From Albimonas sp036154955 (GTDB lineage Bacteria; Pseudomonadota; Alphaproteobacteria; Rhodobacterales; Rhodobacteraceae), in contig JAYZWL010000078.1 of the NCBI GenBank assembly GCA_036154955.1, positions 1 to 64,000 of the forward strand: a stretch of DNA of 64,000 nucleotides, in the 5' to 3' direction. Each line of letters begins with the position of its first letter. The stretch's first letter is position 1. Shown here piece after piece: positions 25,857-36,424 of this stretch. Under the pieces are notes generated by a model. It was not told the origin of the DNA and did not search any database. It was given only the letters and a program-made list of their open reading frames with translations. The position numbers were made by a program, and so were the translations under genes.

Positions 25857-26909
25857 TCAGGTGGTGGCGATCGGGGTGAGCGGGGAGCCCACCGCGCCGG
25901 GAAGCCGCAGCGGCGGCGCGGTCAGGAAGAAGCGCGACCGCCCCGCCGCCCGCAGATGCGCGGCGAGCGGCGTCAGGTGCCACAGCTCCCCCAGATGCAC
26001 GCCCAGCTTGAACAGGCAGTGCTCGTGCAGCGGCAGCACCGCGTGCTTGCCCTCGCCGGGGCGGGAGGGGTGGCCCTCCACCGCGTAATTGTCCGCGATC
26101 AGCACCGCGGCGCCGGAATCCGTGACCCAGTTGAGGAGCTTCGGATCGCGCCCGTCGAGCACCGCGCAGGCGTCGTGCAGGATCTCCACCGAGGGGTCGC
26201 GGTCCATCTCCAGCACCCGCTGGGCCCAGCCGGTGTGGAAGCAGACCATGTCGCCTTCCTCCACCTCGACCTTGTCGGCCTCCATGACCCGCATCAGGTC
26301 GTCATAGCCCACATAGGTCCGCGCATCGCCCAGGTGGTGGCGCAGGTCGACCATCACGCCGCGGCCCTGCACGCCGGTCGCGGCCATGTTCTCGATCCCC
26401 AGCCGGTCGGCGTGGGAACCCTCGAAGTCCGAGCAGTCGTGGCCATGGGTGTTGGCGGGGGCGATGATATGCTCCTCCGCCCGCCAGCCGTTGTAGTAGA
26501 CCCGCTCCGGCGTCCCGTCGCCGTCGGCGTCGAAGAGGCCGCCGACATGGGCCAGCGCGTCCCACTGGGTCGAATACTGGCAATGCAGCAGCACCGCGTC
26601 GTCGGACACGACATCGGTGAAATCCGGCCCGTTGACGTTGAGCGGCTGGTTGAACCAGGGCTGGCCCTTGGCGGTGACGGTGGCGAACAGGCGCGGCGGG
26701 TGGCGACGTTCGTTCAGCTTGTTGCCGCCCGGGAAGTCCAGCGGCAGGGACAGGCACCAGGCGCGGCCGTCCCGGATCTCGGCGGCGGCGCGTCGCACCC
26801 GCTCGGGCGTCAGCAGGGCGAGGCGGCCGGTCTGGTCGTCCTCCCCGAAATCGCCCCAGGTCGAGCCCTCGGGCCGGTTGGTCCAGCGTTTGGAACTGGG
26901 CTTGGTCAT
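25857..26909 (-). CDS. Cyclase-family metal-dependent hydrolase
   Basis: This 350-residue protein belongs to the cyclase family, which includes kynurenine formamidase and isatin hydrolase, metal-dependent amidases. The characteristic metal-site region is seen as YSTQWDALAHVG, and other family stretches are GVMVDLRHHLG, EEGDMVCFHTGWAQRVLEM and AVLIADNYAVEG. It is larger than bacterial KynB (about 210 residues) and closer to the longer uncharacterised cyclases. It lies 9 bases after livF and may be cotranscribed with the ABC system, suggesting that the imported compound is its substrate. Confidence 0.8.
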   Translation of the reverse strand: MTKPSSKRWTNRPEGSTWGDFGEDDQTGRLALLTPERVRRAAAEIRDGRAWCLSLPLDFPGGNKLNERRHPPRLFATVTAKGQPWFNQPLNVNGPDFTDVVSDDAVLLHCQYSTQWDALAHVGGLFDADGDGTPERVYYNGWRAEEHIIAPANTHGHDCSDFEGSHADRLGIENMAATGVQGRGVMVDLRHHLGDARTYVGYDDLMRVMEADKVEVEEGDMVCFHTGWAQRVLEMDRDPSVEILHDACAVLDGRDPKLLNWVTDSGAAVLIADNYAVEGHPSRPGEGKHAVLPLHEHCLFKLGVHLGELWHLTPLAAHLRAAGRSRFFLTAPPLRLPGAVGSPLTPIATT

Positions 26910-26918
26910 GGGAGGTCC

Positions 26919-27626
26919 TCAGAACAGGGTCATCAGGCGGACATGGTCGTTGAGCGGCTCCGGCTCGCCCTCGTAGACCACCGCGCCGGTCTTGATCACC
27001 ATCGCCCGGTCGGCGACGGGCAGGGAGAGCTTCACGTTCTGCTCCACCATCAGGATCGAGGCGCCGAGGTCGCGGTTGATGGTGCGGATCGCCTCCATCA
27101 CCCGCTCCACCAGGTTGGGCGCGAGACCGATGGAGGGCTCGTCCAGGATCAGCACCCGCGGCCCGTGCATCAGCGCCATGCCGATGGCCAGCATCTGCTG
27201 CTGCCCGCCCGAGAAGGTGCCCGCCACCTGGCCGGCGCGTTCCTTGAGGATCGGGAACAGGGAATAGACCTGCTCCAGCCGCTCCGGCATCCTGGAGGCG
27301 TCGCTTTCGGAGAACGCCCCCAGTTCCAGATTGTCCCGCACCGTCAGGGTCTTGAAGATGCCGTGGCCCTGCGGGACATAGGCGATGCCGTCGGCGACGT
27401 TGGCGGCGGGCGTGCGGCCGGAGATATCGCGCCCCTCCAGCAGGACCTGTCCCTCCATCGGCCGGATCAGGCCGAAGATGGTGGACATCAGCGTGGTCTT
27501 GCCGGCGCCGTTGTGGCCCAGCACCAGCAGGATCTCTCCGGTCCGCAGCGCCAGGTCCACCCCGTGCACCGCCCGCTTCTTGCCGTAGCCGGAGACGAGG
27601 GCGCGGGTTTCGAGGATCGCGGTCAT
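26919..27626 (-). CDS. livF: Branched-chain amino acid-type ABC transporter ATPase LivF
   Basis: This is the 235-residue second ATPase of a HAAT-family importer. It has Walker A GHNGAGKTT, Q-loop VPQGHGIFKTLTV, signature FSGGQQQMLAIGMAL, Walker B VLILDEPSIGLAP and a switch position occupied by VEQNV, as in LivF proteins. The ATG overlaps the stop of the fused LivM-LivG gene by four bases. Confidence 0.92.
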   Translation of the reverse strand: MTAILETRALVSGYGKKRAVHGVDLALRTGEILLVLGHNGAGKTTLMSTIFGLIRPMEGQVLLEGRDISGRTPAANVADGIAYVPQGHGIFKTLTVRDNLELGAFSESDASRMPERLEQVYSLFPILKERAGQVAGTFSGGQQQMLAIGMALMHGPRVLILDEPSIGLAPNLVERVMEAIRTINRDLGASILMVEQNVKLSLPVADRAMVIKTGAVVYEGEPEPLNDHVRLMTLF

Positions 27627-29326
27627 TTGAAATACCTCGCGGCCAGCTCGGGGTCGTTCATCAGGGCGTCGGGCGTGCCGGTGGCCATGGCCCGGCCCTC
27701 GTCGAGGAAATAGACCGTGTCGCAGAGCTCTTTGATCACATCCAGGTTGTGCTCGATGATGCAGACCGTCTTGCCGTTGGCGGCGAGCTTGCGGATCACC
27801 GGGAAGATCTCCTGCAAGGTGGTCTGGTCGAGGCCGGACATGGGTTCGTCGAAGAGCAGCACCTCGGCGCCGGTGGCGAGCAGGCGGGCCACCACAAGCA
27901 GCTTCTCCTCGGCGTAGGACAGGTCTTCGGCGGTCTCGTGGGCCTTTCCGTCCAGCTCCACGAAGCGCAGGATCTCCATGGCCCGGGCGGCGTTGGCGCG
28001 CTCCTCCTCCCGCACCTTCAGGGGGCGCAGAAAGACGGAGGCGAGGTCGTCGCCGGTCTGGCGGGGCAGGGCGACGATGACGTTCTCGATCACCGTCATC
28101 TTGGTGAAGAGCCGCAGGTCCTGGAAGGACCGGGCGACGCCGGCGCCGACCAGCTCATGCGGCTTCTTCGCGCCGATCGCCTCGCCGCGCAGCCGGATCT
28201 CGCCGGCGGTGGGGCGCAGGAAGCCGGTGAGCAGGTTGAACGCGGTGGTCTTGCCGGCGCCGTTCGGCCCCAGAAGCCCGGTGATGCGGCCCTTCTTCAG
28301 CTCGATGGAGAAATCCGAGATGGCGGTGATGCCTCCGAAGGTCTTCTTCAGGGCCCGCCCCTCCAGCGTGACCGAGCCGGGCTCGCCCTCGCCGCCGGCG
28401 AACAGCGCCTCCGCGTCGCCCTTGCCGCCCTCGGCGTCCACGGGCACGAACATCGCCTTCTTGCCGCGGGGTTCGGGCAGCAGGCCCTCGGGCCGGAAGC
28501 GCAGGATCACCATCAGAACAAGGCCGTAGGCGATCAGGCGGATCTTGTCGGCGATGTCGACGGGAAGGGGCAGGAACTTCAGCGCCTCGGGCAGGATCAC
28601 CAGGATCGCCGCGCCGAGGATCGAGCCCCAGAGGTTCCCGGCGCCGCCGAGGATGACCATGGCGAGGATGTAGATGGTCTCGTCGATGGTGAAGCTGTCG
28701 GCCCCGACATAGGTGAAGTAGCGGGCGAAGAGCGACCCCGCGACCGCGGCGAGCCCGGCGGAGACCGCGAACACCGTCACCTTCATGTAGAGGATGTTCT
28801 TGCCGACCGCCTGGGCCGCGGCCTCGTTCTCGCGCATCGCGCGCAGGGCCCGGCCGAAGGGGGAGCGGGTCAGCCGGCGGCAGACCCAGAAGCAGGCGAC
28901 GGCCGCGATCAATGCCACGCAGAGGAAGGAACCGGGCGTATCTATGCGCAGGCCGAACAGATCATACTGCGGGATGCCGGAGATGCCGTCGGTCCCGCCG
29001 GTCAGCTCCTTCCAGTTCAGCGCCACCTGAAGCACGATGATCTGCAGCGCCAGCGACACCACCACCAGGTAGTGCCCGGAGACGCGCAGCGCCGGGATGG
29101 CGATCAGCGCCGACATTACGGCGGCCACCACCACCGACATGATCAGCGGGATCGGGAAGGGCAGGCCCAGCGTGCCGGCGCCGATGGCGGTGCCGTAGGC
29201 GCCCAGCGCGTAGAGCGCGGCGTGGGACAGGGCGAACAGGCCGCCGAAGCCGACCAGCAGGTTGAACGAGGTCGCGAGGATCGAATAGAGGCAGAACATC
29301 GCGAGGACGTGGAGGACGTATTCCAT
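27623..29326 (-). CDS. Fused LivM permease and LivG ATPase
   Basis: A single 567-residue frame joins a LivM-type permease (about residues 1-300; SFNLLVGFGGLFALSHAALY, LSHAAL motif, ILAMVILGGAGNLWGSILGA) to a LivG-type ATPase (about 325-567). The ATPase has Walker A GPNGAGKTT, Walker B VLLFDEPMSGLD and switch IEHNL. Its signature loop reads LSYAEEK where LivG proteins have LSYGQQR, losing the glycine that normally contacts ATP in the dimer; the partner LivF keeps FSGGQ. LivM-LivG fusions are known in Alphaproteobacteria. The altered signature suggests one weak and one active ATP site. Confidence 0.88.
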   Translation of the reverse strand: MEYVLHVLAMFCLYSILATSFNLLVGFGGLFALSHAALYALGAYGTAIGAGTLGLPFPIPLIMSVVVAAVMSALIAIPALRVSGHYLVVVSLALQIIVLQVALNWKELTGGTDGISGIPQYDLFGLRIDTPGSFLCVALIAAVACFWVCRRLTRSPFGRALRAMRENEAAAQAVGKNILYMKVTVFAVSAGLAAVAGSLFARYFTYVGADSFTIDETIYILAMVILGGAGNLWGSILGAAILVILPEALKFLPLPVDIADKIRLIAYGLVLMVILRFRPEGLLPEPRGKKAMFVPVDAEGGKGDAEALFAGGEGEPGSVTLEGRALKKTFGGITAISDFSIELKKGRITGLLGPNGAGKTTAFNLLTGFLRPTAGEIRLRGEAIGAKKPHELVGAGVARSFQDLRLFTKMTVIENVIVALPRQTGDDLASVFLRPLKVREEERANAARAMEILRFVELDGKAHETAEDLSYAEEKLLVVARLLATGAEVLLFDEPMSGLDQTTLQEIFPVIRKLAANGKTVCIIEHNLDVIKELCDTVYFLDEGRAMATGTPDALMNDPELAARYFK

Positions 29327-29341
29327 GGCTCCGCTTCTCCC

Positions 29342-30208
29342 TCAGCGCCGCGCCAGCGAGAACAGGCCCTCGGGTCGGACCAGGATCATCACGTAGAGCA
29401 CCACGAAGGCGATGGACTGTTGCCATTCGGTCGGGATCTGCCAGAGGCCGAGGCTCTCGACCAGGCCCAGCAGCATCCCGCCGGCGGCGGCGCCGCGGAG
29501 CGAGCCGACGCCGCCCACGATCACCGCGACGAAGCCCATGAACACCGCGGCGAAGCCCATATGGGTGGAGGCCCCGTCCTTGAGCAGGATCAGCGTGGCC
29601 GGCACGGCCGAGATCAGCGAGCCGATGGCGAAGACCAGCAGCGTGACCTTGAAGGTGTCGATGCCGATGATCCGCGCCATGTCGGGGTCGTCGGTCATGG
29701 CGAGGATGGCCTTGCCGTAGCGGGTGCGCCGCAGGAACAGCGCCAGCCCGCCGGCGAGGATCACGAAGCTCGCCACCTGCCAGACATGGATCGAGGTGAA
29801 GAACACCGGGCCGAGGAAGTAGATGTCGTAATCCAGGTCCACCACCCGGACCCCGGTGCCGAACAGGATGCCCACCAGGTTCTCCAGCACGATGTAGAGG
29901 CCCAGCGAGGCGATCAGCGGCGCCAGCGGCGGCGCGCGGTTGATCTCCAGCGGGCGGTAGAGCACGAGATAGCTGCCCAGCCCCAGCGCCACCGCGGTGA
30001 CGACCGCGGCCAGAAGGCCGAGCCAGACCGGCAGGCCCAGCCCCCCCGACGCCGCCCAGGCCATGTAGGCGGCGAAGGTGAACACCGGCCCGTAGGCGAA
30101 ATGCACGATGCGGGTGGTGGCGAAGATCAGTCCGAAACCGACGCCCAGCAGCGCGTAATGCGCGCCGTTGATCACGCCGTTGACGAAGAGTTGCAGCAGC
30201 AGGTCCAT
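29342..30208 (-). CDS. livH: Branched-chain amino acid-type ABC transporter permease LivH
   Basis: This is the 288-residue first permease subunit, with about eight helices. Typical features are the N-terminal NGVINGAHYALLGVGFGLIF, the mid-protein ALGLGSYLVLYRPL and VGGVGSLRGAAAGGMLLGLV near the C-terminus. It lies 227 bases after livK, with a stable hairpin between them, and 15 bases before the fused LivM-LivG gene. Confidence 0.92.
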   Translation of the reverse strand: MDLLLQLFVNGVINGAHYALLGVGFGLIFATTRIVHFAYGPVFTFAAYMAWAASGGLGLPVWLGLLAAVVTAVALGLGSYLVLYRPLEINRAPPLAPLIASLGLYIVLENLVGILFGTGVRVVDLDYDIYFLGPVFFTSIHVWQVASFVILAGGLALFLRRTRYGKAILAMTDDPDMARIIGIDTFKVTLLVFAIGSLISAVPATLILLKDGASTHMGFAAVFMGFVAVIVGGVGSLRGAAAGGMLLGLVESLGLWQIPTEWQQSIAFVVLYVMILVRPEGLFSLARR

Positions 30209-30395
30209 GCGGGGGAATGCCTTCCGGGGGAACGGGCGGGGGAACGGACGGCCGCGCGGCCGGGCGCGGGCCGCGGACGGGACGAAGGGCGGGGGGACGG
30301 AGGGGGCGCGTGGGGGAGCGCCCCCTCCTGCCCGCCGGCGCCTGCGGCGCGATCGGGCGCGCGCCGGGCGCGGCGGCGGGGTCGGATGGGAGATC

Positions 30396-30427
30396 GGGGT
30401 CCGGCGGCGCGGACGGCGCCGGACCCC
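30396..30427 (-). promoter_or_regulatory. Stem-loop between livK and livH
   Basis: Ten-base perfect arms GGGGTCCGGC (30,396-30,405) and GCCGGACCCC (30,418-30,427) enclose a 12-base loop 8 bases past the livK stop. No T-run follows. Such hairpins after binding-protein genes usually stabilise the upstream mRNA or partly terminate transcription, giving more binding protein than permease. Confidence 0.6.
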
Positions 30428-30435
30428 GGCGGGGC

Positions 30436-31605
30436 TCAGTCGCGGGAGATGTACTTGACGAACTTGCTCTCGCCGCCCTCGACCTTGAACAGGGCGACGC
30501 GCTTCTTGGCGACGCCGTTGTCCTGGTAGGTCATGTCGCCGCCATAGACCGACTTGAAGGTCGGGTTGGCCTTGATCTCGGCGGCGAGCTTGTCGCCCTT
30601 CCAGTAGTCGCCGCCCTTGGCGCGGGCGCGCTTGATGGCTTCGGCGAGCACGTAGACGTCTTCGTAGTAGTTGGCTGCGTAGAACTCCGGCGCCTCGCCG
30701 TAACGCTTCTCATAGCCCTCGGCGAAGGACTTGGCCCAGTCGTCGGACGGCGTGAAGTAGTCGGAGGTGTATTCGTAGCCGTCCGAATGCTTGCCGGCCA
30801 CCGCCTGGATGTCGGAGTTGAACTCGATCCCGATGATCGGCGCCTTCACGCCGAATTCGCGCAGTCGCTTCAGCGCCAGGCCCGGATCGGGCGAGAACAG
30901 CCACAGCGCCACCCAGTCGGGCTTGGAGGCGCGGATCTTGGCGGCCTGGGTGTCGATGTTCGCCGCCCCGACCTCCATGTATTCGGTGGCGCCGACGCTG
31001 CCGCCCCCGTCCTTCCACAGCGGGTCGACGACGGAGACGATGCTTTCGCCCGCGTCCGACTTCCAGGCGAGCTGGGCCATCTTCTCCAGCCCCAGCTCCT
31101 TGGCATGGGCCGCGGCGGCGGCGCCGAGGTCGGCGGCGAGAGAGCGGTTGTGGTAGAGATACTTGGACGCCCCGATCAGCGCCGCGGACACGCCGCCGCC
31201 GTTCAGCAGCAGGATGCCCTTTTCGTCGGCGATCGGCGCGATGGCGAGCGTGGGCGGCGAGAACGAGGTCAGCACCGCCTGCACGTTGTGGATGTTGATC
31301 AGGCGGGTCATCGCCGACACGCCTTCCTTGGCGACGCCGGACTTGTGATCCTCGATCACCGCTTCGAGCATGATGCCGTCGATGCCGCCGGCGGCGTTGA
31401 TCTCCTCCACCGCCTGAAGCACGCCCTGGCTCATCACCTTGCCATACCAGTCGGCCTTGCCGGACATGGCGAGGATGGCGCCGAAGCGGAACACGTCGGG
31501 ATCCTTGGGCGCGTCGGCGGCGCGGGCGGCGTGGGGGGCGGAGGCGAGGCCGCCGAGCGTCAGAGCGCCCGCGGCCAGCCAGGACATGACTGCGCGTCGT
31601 TTCAT
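30436..31605 (-). CDS. Branched-chain amino acid-type ABC transporter substrate-binding protein
   Basis: This is a 389-residue LivK-family periplasmic receptor (type I fold). The start at 31,605 is preceded by GGGAGG and gives the signal peptide MKRRAVMSWLAAGALTLGG; upstream in-frame ATGs lie in the regulatory region. Mature features include FRFGAILAMSGKADWYGK, INAAGGIDGIMLEAVIEDHK and YAANYYEDVYVLAEAIKRA. Proteins of this family bind branched amino acids but also amides, urea and aromatic acids, so the ligand is open. The adjacent cyclase and IclR genes point to a catabolised compound rather than simple leucine uptake. Confidence 0.9.
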   Translation of the reverse strand: MKRRAVMSWLAAGALTLGGLASAPHAARAADAPKDPDVFRFGAILAMSGKADWYGKVMSQGVLQAVEEINAAGGIDGIMLEAVIEDHKSGVAKEGVSAMTRLINIHNVQAVLTSFSPPTLAIAPIADEKGILLLNGGGVSAALIGASKYLYHNRSLAADLGAAAAAHAKELGLEKMAQLAWKSDAGESIVSVVDPLWKDGGGSVGATEYMEVGAANIDTQAAKIRASKPDWVALWLFSPDPGLALKRLREFGVKAPIIGIEFNSDIQAVAGKHSDGYEYTSDYFTPSDDWAKSFAEGYEKRYGEAPEFYAANYYEDVYVLAEAIKRARAKGGDYWKGDKLAAEIKANPTFKSVYGGDMTYQDNGVAKKRVALFKVEGGESKFVKYISRD

Positions 31606-31654
31606 CGATGTTCCTCCCTGGGGACGTCTGCGGCGCCCCGTTCTGTCCGTATGT

Positions 31655-31668
31655 CGGACAATTGTTCG
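31655..31668. promoter_or_regulatory. Candidate IclR operator upstream of livK
   Basis: CGGACAATTGTTCG is a 14-base dyad centred on CAATTG with one mismatched pair. It lies 50 bases upstream of the livK start in the only AT-rich part of the gap and close to the IclR-type gene at 31,760-32,560, whose product is the likely binder. Confidence 0.5.
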
Positions 31669-31759
31669 CATATTGGGGCGCATCGGCCCGGCCGGAGTCA
31701 ACAGGAGATTTCCTTGGGGCAGGCCACGGCGACCGCAGGCTCCGGCGCCCCCGCCGGCG

Positions 31760-32560
31760 TCACCAGTCCATATTGGCCGAAAGCGCCGGCGCCGCCTTGC
31801 GCAGAGCGGGGACGGTGGTCTCGCGCAGCCGCGCCACCTCCACCCGCCCGGCGGAGACCGAGGCGGCGAGCCCGGCCACCACCCGCCCTCCGCGCCCGGC
31901 CAGCGGCACGGCGCAGGAGCGGATGCCGAGCTGCATCTCCTCGTCGATCAGGGCGCATTCCTCGGCCCGGACCCGGGCGAGTTCGGCGATGAGCGCGGCC
32001 GGGTCGGTCAGGGTGCGGGGCGTCAAGGCGGGCAGGGGATGGGCGGCGAGCCAGCGGGAGAGGGCGTCCGGGTCGAGCCGCGCCAGCAGCACCCGCCCGA
32101 CCGCGGAGCAGGCGGCGGGCAGGCGGGCGCCGACGGCGAGGCGCTCGGCATAGATCCGCCGCGCCTCGACCCGGGCCACATAGACCACGTCCGCCCCGTC
32201 CAGCACGCCGATGGAGACCGTCTCGTCAAGCTCCGCGCTCAGCCGGCGCAGCAGTTCGGCCGAGTCGTCGCCGAGGCCGAGACGCTCCAGATACCCGTTG
32301 GAGAAGGTCAGCACCTTGGGGGCGAGCCAGAACAGCTTGCCGTCGGAATCGACGAATCGGCGGCTGCGCAGGGTCAGCAGCAGCCGGCGCGCGGTGCCGC
32401 GGCTGAGCCCGGTGGCGGCGGCGACCTCGGTCAGGGTCAGGCGTCCGCAGCGGTCGTCATGGGAGGCGGCGGCCAGCGCGCCCAGCACCTCCAGCCCGCG
32501 GGCCAGCGCCTCCACATGGTCGGGGTCGCGGGGTTTCGGAGCGGCGGTGTCGTCCTGCAA
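31760..32560 (-). CDS. IclR-family transcriptional regulator, PcaR-like
   Basis: This 266-residue regulator is of the PcaR/PobR-like branch. The winged helix is ALARGLEVLGALAAAS followed by TLTEVAAATGLSRGTARRLL; the effector domain has DETVSIGVLDGADVVYVARV and ends with ALRKAAPALSANMDW. It is transcribed in the same direction as the Liv operon immediately upstream of it, with a dyad in between. Relatives control aromatic-compound degradation, which would fit the cyclase-family hydrolase downstream. Confidence 0.88.
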   Translation of the reverse strand: MQDDTAAPKPRDPDHVEALARGLEVLGALAAASHDDRCGRLTLTEVAAATGLSRGTARRLLLTLRSRRFVDSDGKLFWLAPKVLTFSNGYLERLGLGDDSAELLRRLSAELDETVSIGVLDGADVVYVARVEARRIYAERLAVGARLPAACSAVGRVLLARLDPDALSRWLAAHPLPALTPRTLTDPAALIAELARVRAEECALIDEEMQLGIRSCAVPLAGRGGRVVAGLAASVSAGRVEVARLRETTVPALRKAAPALSANMDW

Positions 32561-32697
32561 GCGCCTGGGCCTCCCACCCCGAATGCGAACCGCCCGCGCA
32601 GGGGGACCGGCGCGGGCGGGGGCGAGGCTAGCGGGGGCCGACCCGCCCGTCCAGCGTCCGCATCGCGGACAAGCCGGAGGTCAGGCGGCCTTCCGGC

Positions 32698-33816
32698 TCA
32701 TTTCAGCGTGGCGAGCATCCCGGCCATGACCTTGCCGCGCGCGGCGAGGGTGGGGACGTTGATATGCTCGGACAGGGTGTGCATCAGGTCGCCCTCGACC
32801 CCCAGCCCGTCCAGCGTCGGCACGCCCATGGCGCCGGTGAAGTTGCCGTCCGAGCCGCCGCCGGAGCTTTCGTGCCGGAACTCCATGCCCACCTGCTTGT
32901 GGAAGGCCGAGGCCATCTCGATCATCCTGAAGGTCGCCTCCGACGGCTCCCAGACCGGGCGGGTCACGTTGCGCTCGACGGTGAAGTCGTTGCTGTTGAG
33001 CGCGAGCATCGCCTCCACGCCCTTGTCGAGATCCTCCTGCCGCTTGGCCATGGACAGCACCTCGGCCTGCGCCTCGGAGGAGACGCAGTTCACCCACTGC
33101 CCGGCGCGCAGCACGGAGACGGAGAAGGTGCAGTCGGAGGTGGTCATGTCCTCGATCTGCACGATGCGCTTGCACATCTCCCGGATCGCGGACTTGCCCT
33201 CCGACAGGCGGGCGCCGGCATGGGAGGGGCGGCCGGTCGTGGCGATCTTGAAGCGGGCGATGGCGTAGCGGCCGGAGGTGACGCCGCCGCCGGGGCGGCC
33301 GGGCTCGGGCACCAGGACATAGGCGGCGCGGGCGGCCTCGGCCTCGATCAGGTCGCGCACGGAGGGGGTGCCGATCTCCTCGTCAGGGGTGGCGAGGAAG
33401 GTGACGGGCAGGGGCGTCTGGATCCCCGCGGCCATGAGCTGCCGGATCGCCTCCAGCGACAGGTAGGAGCCCCCCTTCATGTCGCAGATGCCCGGCCCGT
33501 AGGCCTTGTCGCCCTCCCGCCGGAAGGGGAGTTTTTCGAGCGTGCCGACCGGGTGGACGGTGTCGAAATGGCCCAGGATCAGGATGCCGGGCACGTTGGG
33601 GGTCGGGTGGGGGAAGCGGGCGCGCACGCTGTCGCCCAGGCCCATGCGGCCGGGGATGCGTTCGACCGTGGCCCCCATGATCGCGAAGTCGCGGCACAGG
33701 ATGTCCATCATCCGGTTGACCGCGGCGGGATCGAAGGTCGGGCTTTCGCATTCCACCCAAGTCCGCAGGCCGGCGAGCATCGCGTCCGCGTCGAAGGGGA
33801 GGGCGGAGATATCCAT
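32698..33816 (-). CDS. M20-family peptidase, glutamate carboxypeptidase-like
   Basis: This 372-residue co-catalytic zinc hydrolase is related to carboxypeptidase G2. Metal-site motifs are in order: LGHFDTVHP, GPGICDMKGG, and TPDEEIGT with the catalytic and metal glutamates, followed by a lid-domain histidine in GRPSHAG and the late HTLSEHI. It releases a terminal amino acid from a short peptide or N-acyl amino acid. It is the last gene after a peptide ABC system and probably hydrolyses what that system imports. Confidence 0.9.
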   Translation of the reverse strand: MDISALPFDADAMLAGLRTWVECESPTFDPAAVNRMMDILCRDFAIMGATVERIPGRMGLGDSVRARFPHPTPNVPGILILGHFDTVHPVGTLEKLPFRREGDKAYGPGICDMKGGSYLSLEAIRQLMAAGIQTPLPVTFLATPDEEIGTPSVRDLIEAEAARAAYVLVPEPGRPGGGVTSGRYAIARFKIATTGRPSHAGARLSEGKSAIREMCKRIVQIEDMTTSDCTFSVSVLRAGQWVNCVSSEAQAEVLSMAKRQEDLDKGVEAMLALNSNDFTVERNVTRPVWEPSEATFRMIEMASAFHKQVGMEFRHESSGGGSDGNFTGAMGVPTLDGLGVEGDLMHTLSEHINVPTLAARGKVMAGMLATLK

Positions 33817-33884
33817 CTGTCTTGTCCTTTGGGGTCGTTTCCTCCCCCGCGCCCCGACCGTGCGGGGCGCGGGGACTGGTCGGG

Positions 33885-35527
<1,643 letters not shown>

Positions 35528-35531
<4 letters not shown>

Positions 35532-36424
35532 CGGTCGATCCCCCGCTTGGCCATGCGGGGATCGAGCGCGTCGCGCACGGCGTCGCCCAGCAGGTTGATG
35601 GACAGGATGGCCACCGACAGCACCAGGCCGGGCCACAGGATGATGCCGGGGTTGATCGGGAAATAGACCCGGCCCTCGGCCATGATGTTGCCCCAGGTCG
35701 GGGTCTCCGGGTTGATCCCGGCGCCGAGGAAGCTGAGGATCGCCTCCACCAGGATCGCGGAGGCGCAGATATAGGTGCCCTGCACGATCAGCGGCGGCAC
35801 GGTGTTGGGCAGCAGGTGCCGCACCAGGATCCGCGGGGTGGAGGAGCCGAGCGAGATCGCGGCCTCCACGTAAGGCTCCTCCTTGGCCGACAGCACCACC
35901 GAGCGCACCAGGCGCACCACGCGCGGCACCTCGGGGATGGTGATGGCGACCAGCACCGTCCACAGCGACGCCCCCGACAGCGCCACGATGGCGATGGCGA
36001 GCAGGATGGAGGGGATGGCCATCAGCCCGTCGACGATGCGCATCAGGATCGCGTCGAAGCGGCGGAAGAAGCCGGCGGCGAGGCCGATCACCAGCCCCAG
36101 CGCGGTGGCGGCGATGGCGGAGCCGACGCCCACGATCAGCGAGATCCGCGCGCCGTAGATGACGCGGGAGAGCAGGTCGCGGCCATAGGCGTCGGTGCCG
36201 AGCATGAACTCGGGGCTCGGCGGCTTGAGGCGGGTGGCCGGCGACAGGCGGATCGGGTCATGGGGCGCCAGCAGCGGCGCGAAGACCGCCATGGCCACGA
36301 CCAGCAGCAGCATCACCGTGGCGATGGAGGTGACGGGACCGGCGAAGAAGATCGCCCGCAGGCGCGACAGGGCCGACGGGCCCGTCGCCGGGGCGGGGGC
36401 GGGGGAGGATGCGGGAGCGGTCAT
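35528..36424 (-). CDS. Peptide-type ABC transporter permease, DppC-like (second system)
   Basis: This 298-residue permease has a Pro/Ala-rich N-terminus, a first helix (ATVMLLLVVAMAVFAPLLA), EFMLGTDAYGRDLLSRVIYG and the EAA loop EEPYVEAAISLGSSTPRILV. The C-terminal SINLLGDAVRDALDPRM is typical of DppC. It overlaps neighbouring genes by four bases on both sides. Confidence 0.92.
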
